NCBI GenBank assembly: GCA_905250125.1
Contig: CAJNOL010000119.1
Coordinates: forward strand, 62,001-126,000
Direction: 5' to 3'
Length of the DNA stretch: 64,000 nucleotides
From: Rotaria sordida
Lineage: Eukaryota; Rotifera; Eurotatoria; Philodinida; Philodinidae
The first letter of the stretch is position 1, and each line of letters opens with the position of its first letter. The notes under the pieces were generated by a model. That model ran no database searches. It was given only the letters and a program-made list of their open reading frames with translations, and was not told the DNA's origin. This document shows positions 1-13,355 of the stretch, piece by piece. The translations under genes and the position numbers were made by a program.

Positions 1-2413
1 TTTATATTAAATTAACATTAGTTTTTTTAAAATCTAATATTTAATCAAACTATTCAAAAACAAAAGTCAAAATAAAATGCTTGTGCATCATATTTTTGAT
101 GAAAACTTTCATGGGTAGTTAATCGCAACATAACACAAAGTTTTCGGAAGATTTTTCATTTGTGGGTTCCACGGATGTAAAAATCTTCTGAGAATTCTGT
201 GTTTTTTTTACGGCTAAAATAATAACCTGCTGTTAAAGCCATCTTCAGTGACAATCAATGAGAGTTTTTGAGCAACTAAAATTAAAATGCTTGGATAAGA
301 TCCAGCTGCAAAATTTTGCTAAAACAATATGCATTGTACTGACGAAATGAAAGAAATGTTTGCCATATAGAACCATAATATTGCATAAAATTCGTACAAT
401 CTAATTGAGCTTAAGCAAAATAAACCCATGATAAATGACATAATGTTTTATTCTTTTAATAATCAACTTGAATTTCTATAACAGCGACAGATTGATTCAA
501 TCATAGTAAATAATCGAATATATCTCAATGTCTTTGGTTGTAAACATTGCACGACATGTCACCATGATGTTGTTGGGGAATTTAAATAACATCATAAACA
601 TAATCTGGATTTAATTTTTGCACTTCGTTTAATAAAACTTCTTCGTCATTCTCATAGACTGTTCCTCCACTCTTTTGAAATGGATTATAAGCATTATTTT
701 GTGCCCTGATCGATTTCTATTGGTAAATTGAAACGATCAAATATTACTAAAATTTTCGCGACAATTTGGACACGTGTTTTGATGGTCATCATGTAAATCA
801 GTATCTGTATGTAACGATGAAATATATTTCAAAGATGAGACTAGTAAAAACCTTAAAGTATTCATGTCTATGCTCTGTTCGTATGAAGTTATGATTATTT
901 CATAACGCTCCGGAATCAACCTATCTTGAGCACTCACTATCTTAAGAAAAAATTAGTTTAAACTGACATTCTTTTTAGAATATTCTAATGACTTCAATAT
1001 CTATCTATGAGCAAAGTTTCCGATAAACAGCTCATAGAACGATCTTTTATAAATATCACGTCTAGAGTACGAAAGTTCAATCAAGCGACCATAACTTCAG
1101 ATGAATAGGGCATATACATGAATACTTTAAGATTTCTATTAGCTTCATCAAGTTCCATTGATGAGTAAAATATCAGCTCAATTGATGATGATTTACACTT
1201 GGAAAGGTTCTATCGTAAGAAAGATTAAAAAAAATGCCGTTTTCTCTTATAATAATGTATGATTATATGTATTAAGAATGAATTTACAATACGTTAATGG
1301 TTAAAACCTATCTATCAATATAAATAGAAATTTTTAAATAATTTATTTCTACTGATTCAATCTCATTTTGTACTTTATATCCTATGATTCACCGTTATTG
1401 ACTGAAGTTTTTCTATTATATGTTGCATTAGTATAAAACTAGCAAAGTTATAATAAAAATGAAAATAATATCTGAGTGTTAAGTTTCACTTTGTAATAAT
1501 TATATGATACATATGTAGATTTAAAATTATGATAATTACAGAACAATATTAAAGGAAGTTCATTGCTTCTTCAAAAAAAGAAAACTATATATTAATTTTA
1601 AAAAGTATCATTTTTGTTATTATTATATCAAATATCAAGATGAAAATTAATATTGTTCGGTGCACTCTTCTTCTAAATTATACTAGTTCAACAAAAGAAA
1701 ATATTGCGAGCTTGTCATTTAAATTGATGATGATCACTACGATTGAAGTCGTATACCACTAATCAATGTTGTGGTTATTAGCTTTTTATTTTTATATCAA
1801 ATGTCTTGTTTTAAAGATTCTTTCTTGTCAAAAGAATACATTAATATTCATCATATTTCATGACGTTATTGTTATAAATTTTCTTGTTAGAATTAAAAGA
1901 AAAGTCATTGTGTTTTGTTTTTTCTCATAAGTTGTCTATTTTGTTTCAAAATAAACACAAAGAAGCAAAAAATTCAAGAATACAAAAAGGCACTCAATAT
2001 GACAATGACGACAATGAAGATAAAGCAATAAGAAAGAATTGTGAAGATCATACACAGAAAAAAAAATAATAATAAAAGAGAATAAAACATACAAATAAAA
2101 TAGGGAGATATACGGAAATAATTAGATAATGAATGACTAGCAACCTGACCAGCAGGTTATTTTGTTTTGCATTAGGATATTAATAGCTCCAAAAACGTTC
2201 GATCGTTATGATCGTTTTTTTTTTGTATTTTGATTACCGAACGTGAGGATTATTGGTATTCAATATTTTATTTCTGTGCTAGACATTTTTTTTTTGATGA
2301 ATGTAAAAGAAACGGATAGGAAGAGTAACAAGCGGACGGAGAAGCTAGTAGCATTCAGGGATCGAGACGCAGATAGATAGAGAGAGAGAGAGAGAGCAAG
2401 AACTAGAATGATG
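1..2413. other. Intergenic, no intact gene
   Basis: AT-rich DNA with no ORF that looks like a real exon. A 66-codon minus-strand ORF (737-937) carries one CPNC pair near its end. The DNA that encodes its middle is repeated in inverted orientation at about 1095-1195, where stops interrupt it, so it is probably a decayed fragment. A (GA)n tract lies at about 2380-2396, just past the end of the globin gene. Confidence 0.6.
790..1200. repeat. Imperfect inverted repeat, decayed coding fragment
   Basis: The reverse complement of about 795-905 matches about 1095-1195, including a shared core reading MNTLRFLL in both arms (minus-strand frame on the left, plus-strand frame on the right). Only the left arm stays open. 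Either a fold-back element or two head-to-head remnants of an unknown gene. The arms are clearly diverged, so it is old. Confidence 0.45.
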
Positions 2414-4147
2414 TCACTTTTCATTAGCAGTCAATGCTCGATTTGTACGTGCGACAATTATATTAATTAATCGTCCAAAAGATTTTTGTCGATTATCTGT
2501 CCATTTGTCTCGTAAACCAAATTCCATTGTATGATTAAGACCATCAACAATAGCCTAATTAAATTGAGAAAAAAAACAAACAAACAAATCTAAATATATA
2601 TAAAATATATTACGAAAGATATACTTGGATATGTTCTGATTTAACTTCATAACTTTTATGTCGAATACCAATATCATTTAACATTTTAAATAATTCTTCA
2701 GGTTTGTCAACAACACTAATTAGATCGTCTAAAGAATTAAAAAATTTTGAACCATGATTTCGTAAATCCATTTTCCAGCGATTAGCGGTATTAGGAGCAT
2801 CTGTATCATCACCACTGGCAACGGCTGTTGTTGTTGCAGGATTTGCATTGTTCATTACACGGGAATTTTGCCAAAGTGATTTTATGTCTGGACATTTTTG
2901 AAAAATCCTAAAAAAAACAAATAAATATTTTTTTTCCAAGATTTTCTAATTGAGCTAACTTAAAATAATCATTTATATATAGACAATGCCTGTCATTTAT
3001 ATGCCATCTAACTCCAGGCAACAAGTAATTGACCTTTTGTCTTTAGATCAATCATGGTATATCATGATTCACTTTATTTTTAGATAATATAAATCAATTA
3101 TAATTCTGAATATAATCGTTTTCTTCTGTGTTTATATATATATATTTTCTCCCTTTATTCTTGTTGTTGGTTATTACGTCGAGCAAAACTTTTCAGACAC
3201 GCAATAGAAAATAAAAAAAAAGATATGACTACGTGTGTTCAGTGATGCGCGAAGTGTGAATTAATCTGCATGCTATTAGTTTCCAACCACTGCACATAAG
3301 ACACATTGACTAATAATATATATATATATATATATATATAAACAACGAAGCAAGTATCGATTGAATCAGCCAAGCAAGTAGTACTGATTGACACTTGGTC
3401 GCTCTAGGCGATGCAATGAGTAGCTTGCCCATTGAATATGCACAAGTGCTATGCAAATAGATAGATAGACTGCACAAATGTAAAGGACTCTGCATATCTA
3501 ACTATCAACTATTTCCTTTTTTTATCATCATGAGAAGAATGCAAGGGCAAATATGAAAAAGAATCGATTGAACATTTCATTGACATGCGCGAACATATGT
3601 CGCATGTTTTACATAAATCAGTTTTTCTTGTTAGCGCTATTATTATTGATACTATGAGTTTTCTTTTTCTCTTTATCTTCAATTTATTAATGATGCTACT
3701 GAATGTTGTTACTCTCTATTTAGATGTCCTACTGGAAAGAACGCAAGCAAGAGAGACAAAGAAGAAAAAAAACGTTTCAAAAGAACGAAAGAAAAAAGTA
3801 GAAAGCAAATATGAATGTATTGTTGTCATCATTCCTAATGGTGACAACACAAAGGAAATAATCATTGATCCATCCGTTTTCTATTCTTTGCTTTCAGGAA
3901 TCGAACTAGACCAAGTGATTTATAGATTAAAAGATAAATGGTAGTTCTTTAAACTAATTTTTCAAATCTAATAAATTGTTCTAGTTTATCTTTAAACATA
4001 TTTTCTCTAGATAACCTACCTGAGCATGAGCCGTTGGCCATATTCACCATAGGCTTCTCTACCTACCATTTTCCATGTTTCTCTGATGATTCTCGCATCA
4101 TCAGGCGTTAATGCTTCCGGCTCGATTTTAGCCTGACTACAGCCCAT
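2414..4147 (-). CDS. Globin, N-acylated, neuroglobin/globin-X-like spacing
   Basis: Three exons (4147-4020, 2907-2625, 2554-2414) join in phase into 183 residues; all junctions are GT-AG. Heme-binding globin fold: B/C helix RIFQKCPDIKSLW aligns without gaps to the B-C region of myoglobin. Distal His E7 is H94 (NHG) and proximal His F8 is H126 (GIRH), 32 residues apart as in neuroglobin. The C-terminal exon gives G/H helices ending in ARTNRALTANEK. Start MGCSQAK fits N-myristoylation on Gly2 with palmitoylation on Cys3, as known for globin X, so membrane attachment is likely. Odd points: the CD1 residue, almost always Phe, is Trp55, and an Ala/Thr/Asn/Asp-rich insertion of about 18 residues lies between CD1 and E7. 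Intron 1 is 1112 bp, far longer than the other introns here, and holds a (TA)n tract at 3315-3341. A role in O2/NO/redox sensing or lipid protection is inference. Confidence 0.88.
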
Positions 4148-6140
4148 AATATTTGTATTCTGATGATTATTATCGGTGTCTCTGTTTGTTTGTTTATAAT
4201 TTCACAGTTGTCGTTGAATAAGAATAGCGAACAAGAAAGAAAACAAACATTGTCCAATTGACATTCATTAGTAGTTGTATAAAGAGTCTACGTTAGCTTA
4301 GGAAGAGAAATTTGGTACAAGTTTTTGTAGGAAAAGTGTAGTAGAGGCAAATAGGAATCGTGAATGTCAGAAGGACTAGTAGCAGTTAGTAGTAGTGGTA
4401 CGACTATAGCGTTGAGAACAATGAAAACAACGAGTAGACGACAGCAGTAACGCCGACGATCGGAGAAGCGTCGGGCCCGAACGAGACAAAGTGATGATGA
4501 TTAAACGACGGAACCAGCGACAATGATGGCGGCGAATCGCTCTTGCTGTTACTCCTATTGTCGTTGTTTGTTGTCATTCTCCTATAGTAGTAGTGGTGCA
4601 CCACATCTAAAAGACAGACAGAGAGAGAGTGTGTGTGTGTGAGAAAAATGCTCGGTATATCAACAAAAGAAGAGAGGCAGATTGTAGTCTCTTCAAATGA
4701 TAAGTAATGTGAGCAGCAATAAAGTACAAAACTTAAGTTCCTATCCACAATGCACACAAACATCATAATCATTCCTCTTTACCATTGATAATGATTGTCA
4801 TTAAGCAGCAATACAAATAAAAAGTCACAAACAATCGAGGCACACCCTCTATGAGTATTTGCAGAATAAAAGACGCTGAAAAACTAGTGTATTATTAGAT
4901 GTTTCTTTTTTTTTGTCTACCTATCCATTTATTTGGCACAGACATGGTTTTGCATATGTCTCATAGCAACACTTAAAAGCAATTTTCATTAAGATACACT
5001 GATATACAGAATCTCATGCAAGACTGAACTTATCAATGATGTCTATTAGGAAAGAAAAAACCTAGTTCATTGTTTATCAAAATAAGAAAAAAAGAGCAAA
5101 AAAATTAAGATGAAAACAAAAGAATGATAGATGACTAGTGAGACTGAAAATCAGCTGTGTAAATGATTTCTGTAATTTATTATTATGTTCAATATTTATT
5201 CACTATCTTTATTCTCTCAATAGGAAAAGTCTCTAAAGGAAACTATAGTCTTTCGAGAAAAAAAAATGTCATTAATCAAAAACTAAGAAAAATTACTCGA
5301 TTAATAATAATAAAAATGATGATACGTTATTAAAGTTGAATATATCTAATATTTATCGAATCTTTCCTTTCTCAAATAAAAACAAAAGATATTTACTAAT
5401 TGAGATAAACGGTGAAAGAGTAGAACAAATAGATATTAAAGAAAAAGAGTAAATAGAAGAAAAAAAAAGGGGTACTCAATTATCGGATTCAGAGGAAAAA
5501 AATAGGAATTCTCACACGATGCATTTTTTGGATAGTTCGATCATGTTCGAACAACTGACAGGATCTCATTTATTTGAGAGTCTACTTGACATGCTCTCCG
5601 ATTTTTTTTTCCTTATTTTTTTCTCTTTTCTATAATAGAATAACTAAGCTTATTGTTGTTAATCGTACCAATGCTGCGATTCTAGTCAACTTTTTTATGA
5701 TACTTACAATAGGTGTGCGTGTGAATAAAATCTAGTGAAACATAGAGGACTTTCTTTTTGCTATAACTATATATTCTTTTTTTCTCCTTTCTTAGTCTTC
5801 TTTTTTTTGTAGCGGTTCTTCTTTTTCTCGTCTTCTTTTCTATGACTGTCTTTGCGATTCTAGTGCCGGCTCACTCTATTTAATAAGACATTTGTTCGCA
5901 TGAGCCTGCTTGACTGTTTTGCACAGTTCGCATTTTCTCTCTCCCCCCTCTCTTTCTCTTTCTCTCTCTCTCTCTCTCTAGTTCGCTCCATCTCTTTCCG
6001 CGCGTTTCTTACCATAATAAACTGAGTGCCACATAAAAAAAGGAAAAAAAGTGATAAGAACGACGCACTCTCATTTTGCTGAACTAACTAGACGAGTATA
6101 AATTCTGAGATTTTCATTTTCCTTCTCTGAGTAGCTAGAG

Positions 6141-6171
<31 letters not shown>

Positions 6172-8688
6172 ATTATCTCTATTAGTCTCTGTCTCCTCTC
6201 ATTTTCCATCATCATTATAACCATCAACATAATTAACAGTGTTTCTCTTTCGTTATAACCTTCTGTGTTTTTTTTTTGTCTTTTCTATTCTACAATAAGC
6301 ACTACAACATCTAATATTACATCCGCAAATCTGTTAATAGATTTTAAAAGGGACCAAGCATTATTGTTCTGACTAGTAACGAACAAGCAAGCAGGAGATA
6401 AATGAAAGACGCTTTGTCTCGTTTTTTTTTTCTCTCCAATTCTTTCCTTTTTTTCTCAAGTATTGAGAGACATATTTTGAAGCGGACGGATGAAAAATGG
6501 TTTGGAGATGTCTTGATAGTCTTGCTCTCGGTGAGGACGATGATGATGATGCTATGAATATATGTTGCAACTGTAATTGAATTGGAAGTTTGCGTTCACA
6601 CTAGTGTAACATATATGAACATTGTCGACCGATGCAATACGGTATTGATCGAAACAGAATGATGCCTTAATCGAATTGGTCTTATCAACAACTAGACGAA
6701 AATATTGAATATTTCTACTTGGTCTCAAGCTATTTTTCTTTTTTCAAGTTGCACACACTACATTTATCAAGGAAATAATAAATGACAGTATGTAGAAAAA
6801 AAAAATATGAAAAATAACGATAGAAAATAAACATCTCAAATTTTACTTTCTTACTTAATTATCAAAAATAACCTTACTTTTTATTTATAAGTTACTGTAT
6901 GAAATGCAATCAATTTAATAACAAAAATCTAGGCTTGGAAAATGTCTGCTAATTATCGATGTCTAATTAAATGTTCAGATGGTCTGATGATGATGATGAT
7001 GATGATGATGAAGGAAAAAAAACTTCATCTTCTTTAGAAGAAAAAAAAACACCTTCGCATGTCGTTTATGAAATTGTCAAAAGCAACGAAGAAAATATGT
7101 TGTATGCATGCTGATAAAGAAAAAGAAAATGTAGTTTTTATAATTAAAAATTTTTTTGCTTATGTAGCTTTTTACCAGTAAAGACGAGAGATAAATTCCA
7201 ACAAAGGAATGCAAAGGAAAAAAAAAGAAACGATATTTGATATGTAACTAATTCAATAGTGTTACGATTAAATTCAATATTTAACTAAAATATACTATTG
7301 ATGAATTAGCAATAAATCTAGTCACTATTGAATTATCGATTCTACAAGTCTAAAGATCAACACAATAATAATTAGTACTACAAAACAAAAACAAAAACAA
7401 AAACTAGCAATTCATTTGATATTTGAGTATGGTTGTTCAATGAAAATGATTTGATTATATGAATAGAAATTTAAACATTATAAATTTATTAGAATTTAAT
7501 TTCATATGTAATGATTATTTCTGTATTATTATTCTTTTCTTCAGTTTGAAAGTCATTGATCTTATAAGTTAATGGTTGATATAATACATTTGTTTGTTTT
7601 GCTTAAATCCCATTAATAATAAATTCTTATTCATATATGTGACTATCACTTTCATGAAAGGATTTTCGAAGGATTTACATGGAAGTGTATAGATAAAAGT
7701 TAGTTCATCTTCTGTCTATAATATTTCTTTTACTGAAAAGATTAATGGCATCGACACTTATAAAAGAAAAAAAAGATGTCTATATCGATGTTGTTGTTCT
7801 TTTAAATAAAAATAGAAAATAAGAAATAATCAACGGTGTTATTTTGTTTTTAAATAATAGTATGTACATTATTCATTTACTTTTAGTTTTTCAATGAGAA
7901 TTAAAAATATTTTATGAAATCTTCCATGAAGAACAAGTGAAAGTTGATGCACAAATGTTTTACAAATAAAATATTACTTCTAAAATGGCATTTGTTTCAT
8001 ATTTCAACACACTTTTATATGTAATTTATTCCAATTGAAAAAATATGAATATAATTAAACTTGAGTACTATTAATGATGCTCTTAATTTTTGTTTCTAAA
8101 CAAGAAAATGAATAATAAATTTATTGTAAATAATTTGAAAAACTTCTTCGTATTCGATAAATATGTTAATTACAGACGTAATAAATAATAATTTTATTTT
8201 TTCAAATAGAAATCTATATGAACTATTATTTTTCAATGTAACTAAAGTCTCTTATCGTAATACCATAGAACAAATCCATTCGATTAGTAGAATTATAAAA
8301 TTTCATAAGTTTAAGAAAAAAAAAAACAACATGGTACTTTTATTTTAGATTAAAATTTCTCTTGTTTTTTCCACTGAATGGAATAAGTAGTATAACTAAT
8401 TTCTAATGTAAATTTTATTTATTCAAATAATGGATAGATTTATGATAATATACATATTTATTTCGGTTGAAGGCAAACAAATCATATATTTTATGAAGAA
8501 AATTGTATCCGTTTTTTTCGTATGATTAATCAAAACACTACGCAATGTAGAATTGGACATTTTCTTCAAAAGAAATAAACGAATAGAACAATTTTGCTCG
8601 ATTTTATTCTTTTTACATAAGAAGAATAATAAGTTTTATTCTTTAAGTATAATATTTCTAATACAATCAATTATAATTTATTGAATAG
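4148..8688. other. 4.5-kb intergenic region with simple repeats
   Basis: No supportable gene. It contains (CT)n at about 5960-5979 and (GA)n at about 6144-6171; these complementary tracts, 165 bp apart, could pair. There is also (GAT)n at 6984-7010 and many poly-A/T runs. It is the shared upstream region of two divergent genes, the globin (-) and the TIR protein (+). The 122- and 65-codon minus ORFs near 4404 and 6373 are compositionally biased and have no domain. Confidence 0.6.
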
Positions 8689-11033
8689 ATGGAAGATCTC
8701 AGTATTGAACAACTTATCTCTAAAGTTGTTATCGCTCCTTCTGATGACGTACTTTGTGATCTATCATATTTTTTTATTGAAGCACAAAATTATGATTTAA
8801 ATATATTGATTTCTACATTATTTGATCCATTATTTACTCTGGAAAATTGGGCATGGAAAGTTTTAAGTAGAGATTCTCGAGAATGGAATGATGATGAACA
8901 ACAATATTTTGATTTATTTCATAATATTTCATCTTTTAATAAACGAATAATTTTAAGTCATAATGATGTACATACAAAAGAATCTCTTCTTCTTCCAACT
9001 AATACTGATATTATTGATGGAATATTTGAACAATTTAAACAACGAACCGATGAAAATGAGCGTTTTTTAACAATAATTTATTCATGGTTTGATAATCTTT
9101 CATTATTAATGCATGAACATATAGAATGTGCTTCAATATCTATAATAATTTATATTAATCAACGTATTATATCTGATATTATAATGACTGATCAATTTAA
9201 AATTTATCTAAATGAATTACAAGATTCATATCCATTATTTACAATGAAACAAGTTTTTTATCTTAAAACATGTATATTTTCATTAGGTGGATATTTATAT
9301 TCGAAACCAAATAATTTTCTTTATGATGGACGGCAAATTATAGAATATCTTGCTGAAGATTATACAAATATTATTCTCATTCATAGCAAAACAATATTAT
9401 CATGGAGTAGAGAATTATTCTCATGTATTACACATCTGATTGGTCTTATTACTACTTGTCATTTATGGATTGGTACTAATGAAGAGATTCTTAAAATGTT
9501 TATAATTCCTGATAAAACCATATATGATTATATTGAATCATTAATTAATATTCTTAGTCATCAAACATTTCATGAACAAATTCGTCCTCAATTATTAAAT
9601 GATGAATCAATGCTTGTGGATAATATACTCGAATTATTTAATTATTTAATAAATTTTCAAGATATAATAAATTTTTTTCGTTGTCAAAAGAATTTCATTG
9701 ATATACTTTTCAAATTTGATCATATAAATAATGATCGATTTTATTTACGAATATATAGTCTTCAATCTAAAATTCTTTCTGAAAAACAAATTAAAAAATC
9801 CAATATTGTTAATAATATAAATAAAATTTTCTTTTATTGTCTTCAACAAGCATGGGCAAGTCCATTTAAAAAATATAATAAAATATCTATTGAAGAATTA
9901 CTAGAAGGTAAATCCTAAATGAGTTTTTCATTTCTTTTTTTTTTTTGTTTTTGTTTTTTTACTTTTCATTGAAAGGTCTTTTAACTTTATCTAAATTTGA
10001 TATTACAAAAAATCTTATTGCTAATTCAAATGAATTAAAATTTTTAATTGAAATATCTGATGAATATCCAATTATTTATGATATTCTATGGTCTTTATCA
10101 TTTGATATTCGTATTGAAAAAGAACTTTATTTAAATCAAACATTCATAAATAAATTAGAAAATAATTATACAAATGAACAAATACAAAATATTATTTATG
10201 GAATACAATGGAATTTAAATTCTAATAATAGACAAATAAATACTAATACTAATAAAGAAAAATTTGATATAATGATAAGTTATTCTCATGAAGATAAATC
10301 AATATGTACACAATTATATCATGAACTTACTCAAAATCATTTTAATGTATGGATTGATTTAAATGATAAACATCATAATATAATGGATGAAATGGTTCAA
10401 GCTGTTGAACAATCGTCTCTAATAATGATTTGTATAAGTAAACAATATAAACAAAGTAATTATTGTCGAGCTGAAGCACAATATGCATTTAAAAGACAAT
10501 TAAAAATAATTCCAATATTAATTGATAATTATTATAAACCAGATGGTTGGCTTTTATTTCTTATTCGTGGTTTATTTCTTGTAGATTTTACTAAATGTGA
10601 ATTTTCTTATGGAATAAAAGTCTTATTAGATAAATTAAAAACTCCAGCTATTACTGCTCTTAGTACTCTTGTTGTACGTCAACAACCACAAAATGTAACT
10701 AATTTATCATTATCAACATTGGATTCAACAGATATGTGTCAATGGACACCAGATGATGTTCAACAATGGTTAACTGAAAATAATCTTTTACGAATGACAG
10801 ATCCTTTATCAGGTTTAAATGGTTCGGATTTAATTCAATTGAGTAAAAATCTATCAAAGAATTCACCACAAGAAAATTTTAATTTCTTTCAAGAAAATTC
10901 AATGAAAGAACCAGGAAGAGATGTTTCATTAATTGAAATAGCTCGATTACATACTCTAATTGAAGAACAAATTCATAAGCCTGCAAGAGCAACGAAAGGA
11001 TGGATTTCAAAAATATGTTGTGGAATGATGTAA
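8689..11033 (+). CDS. Helical (ARM-like)-TIR-SAM protein, probable NADase
   Basis: Two exons (8689-9907 and 9976-11033) joined over a 68-bp GT-AG intron, phase 1, giving 758 residues. Residues 1 to about 490 are all-helical and look like ARM/HEAT repeats. A TIR domain spans about 503-627 (FDIMISYSHEDKS, box-2-like VWIDLND). The helix motif YCRAEAQYA matches the CxxE pattern of TIR NADases and puts the catalytic Glu at residue 573. A SAM-like domain starts at W663 (WTPDDVQQWL) and runs to about 735. The domains are those of SARM1, but with TIR before SAM instead of last. The tail ends CCGMM: the last four residues CGMM could be a weak CaaX box, with a neighbouring Cys for palmitoylation. Likely role: an NAD-hydrolysing or scaffolding innate immunity or cell-death effector (inference). 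An AATAAA lies about 25 bp after the stop. Confidence 0.88.
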
Positions 11034-12206
11034 AATATGTTGACTCTTGTTTTTTTAATAAAAAAATAATATATATTGTGAAAAATCTAAGAAGACCTTC
11101 ATTTGATTGAGATAGATTCTTAGAACAATTTTATATGTTCACATTTCGTAATTGATCAAGAAATCTTTTCAAGTTTCAAATCGCTTTTCGATCGAGATTA
11201 AGTTCATATTCATGAGTGCTACTGATTAATAGAATAGGCTAGAATGGTTTGGTTTCTCGAGCCTTCGTTCTTGAAATATCGAAATTCTACTGCGTTCGTC
11301 AAAAAAAAACTGTGATATCCTCAGGTCACGTGAAAAATTGACTTTCGATTCTAAACTTTGCACGAACCGAGTTCTCAATAAGATTAGTTCATTGGACAAG
11401 TTGTAACTTTTCTAGTAGTTCCTATTCTGAGATATTCAATATTTGAAATTTTCTCATGTGTAAAAACAACTTTTGTTCATATATTTACATCTTCAGAAAG
11501 GAACTATTAGTTGTATGGTTAACTAATCTCATTAAGAACTTTATGCGTGCAAAGGCATATCAAATTTTTAATTGTGTTACAATTATTGATTTCATGATGT
11601 TTCCAAATAATACAGATTAAAACTTAACTAGGCAACCATTAACTAGTATTTCTGAACAAAGACTAGTTGACTTTTCTTGTATAATTAGATCCACTCTCAA
11701 GAATTACTTTTCAAAACCACTAGACGTAGTCCTATATTGAATAAAGTGATCAAGTTCAATGAAGATAATCATTAATGTTTAAATTGACATATCAATCGAA
11801 CTGATATAGTATTTTACTAATAAATTGTCATGCTTCCTTTTCGTTTTCTGATCTTTGTCTATAGTTTGGGTTCCAATGTCAAATGCTTATATATCAGCCA
11901 TTCCTAGCCGGAGCATTCAAGAATAATTTAACTATAGAAAGAAAATCGAAGAGAATGAATGCTTAATTTTCAAATAATGATTCATCGATTGGTAGCGTCC
12001 TCTATATTTAAAATAACTTTTATAATCAACTTTATATTTTGAAATTTTTTTTTGTAAATAATATTTTGATGATATTGCTCTATTTTTTTAAAATATAAAA
12101 AATGAAATCAACTTTACATGCCCGCGAACAAAGACCTACTATTGTTCAGATGATAGTGTAATGAACGTTAAAAGAAACAAATCAATAATATTTTTTATTC
12201 GAAATT
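11034..12206. other. Intergenic
   Basis: Non-coding AT-rich spacer between two plus-strand genes. No ORF, repeat array or recognisable element was found beyond the polyadenylation region of the TIR gene and the presumed promoter of the next gene. Confidence 0.6.
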
Positions 12207-13355
12207 ATGAGTTTTGCACGATCAGTATCATCCAAAAGCAGTAGTACTTCGACAGTTATACCTCCATTACCTGCTTTACCAAAATTGCCGTCTCGTTTGC
12301 AATCAAAACGGTATATTTATCTTTTTTGAATGAACTCAATTTTGAATTATTGTTTTCTTCATAAATAGTACATCTATTCTTCCATCGACAACAAAAAAAG
12401 AAATAAAAATACAAGAAAATCGAAATGATATTCAATTATCTTCAATTAAAAATCAAAATGATCTTGAAGATATTGTTAAGTAATTATATCATTGATATAT
12501 GTTTTTATTTTGAAATATACAATATATTTATTTAGTAATTTATCAACAATTGTCAAACGATCTGAAGAATTATTAACACCTATTAAACAACCACAAATAA
12601 CAACAACTATTCGTCGTACATCATCATTACATTTAACTAAAATTGAATTAGATCGACGAAAATTTTCCAATTCAATCGTTAAATCATTTAATGTACATTG
12701 TAATGTTTCAGAAAAAAAAGAAGATCATCAATCTAAATTACATGATTCAATATCAGATCGGTAAGTAGAAACAAAAAAAAAAGAAATTGAACGTAAAACA
12801 AATTTTTTTCTTCTTTAGATTAAGTGAATGTAATATAAGTGTATCTAGTAGCATACCACGTCGTACTTCTATTCGATCTTTACATAATGTCGAAAAATAT
12901 TCTGGAATTAAATGTGCTTTACCATCATTTACATCAACAATACCAAATACATTTAAAGGTTTAGAAAAACATTATACACCAATGAAAAATAAACAAACAA
13001 ATATGACATCATCATTTACTGTTCGTTTTGTTTATCTTTTAATTTTATATGTATTTATGTATAATTGTTTTTCTATTAAGGATAATCAAATAACACCAGC
13101 GGATACAAATAACAAAGATAGAAGTCCATGGCGATTACGATTTGAAAAATTTTTAAATCATGAACAACCTACACCATTATCACCATCAATAGAATCAGTT
13201 GTTCTTAACAAGACTAAAGTAAATTTTTTCTTTATATTGTAACTATAATTAAAATTAATTTTTATTTTTAGACTTCCTCATTAGGTAAAGAAAATCGTAC
13301 ACCATCCTTTCGTCTTCCAGCACGACGAACAAGCAAATTTAATTTACCGTCATAA
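12207..13355 (+). CDS. Unknown single-pass membrane protein, five exons
   Basis: Five exons (12207-12310, 12369-12479, 12536-12760, 12819-13218, 13272-13355) with introns of 53-58 bp; all GT-AG junctions keep frame and give 307 residues. No known domain. The first about 210 residues are Ser/Thr/Lys-rich and look disordered, with PPLPALPKLP near the N-terminus and basic RRTS motifs that could be basophilic kinase sites. One hydrophobic segment (FVYLLILYVFMYN) lies at about residues 220-235, followed by a short basic tail ending RRTSKFNLPS. There is no signal peptide, so a type II or tail-proximal anchor is likely. The perfect frame across four introns is strong evidence for a real gene; the function is not known. 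Confidence 0.75.

Noticed and set aside
3585..3944. 119-codon plus ORF in the large globin intron
   Set aside because: It has a hydrophobic stretch then Lys-rich sequence, but no domain, splice partners or promoter evidence, and lies antisense in an intron. Kept as possible noise.
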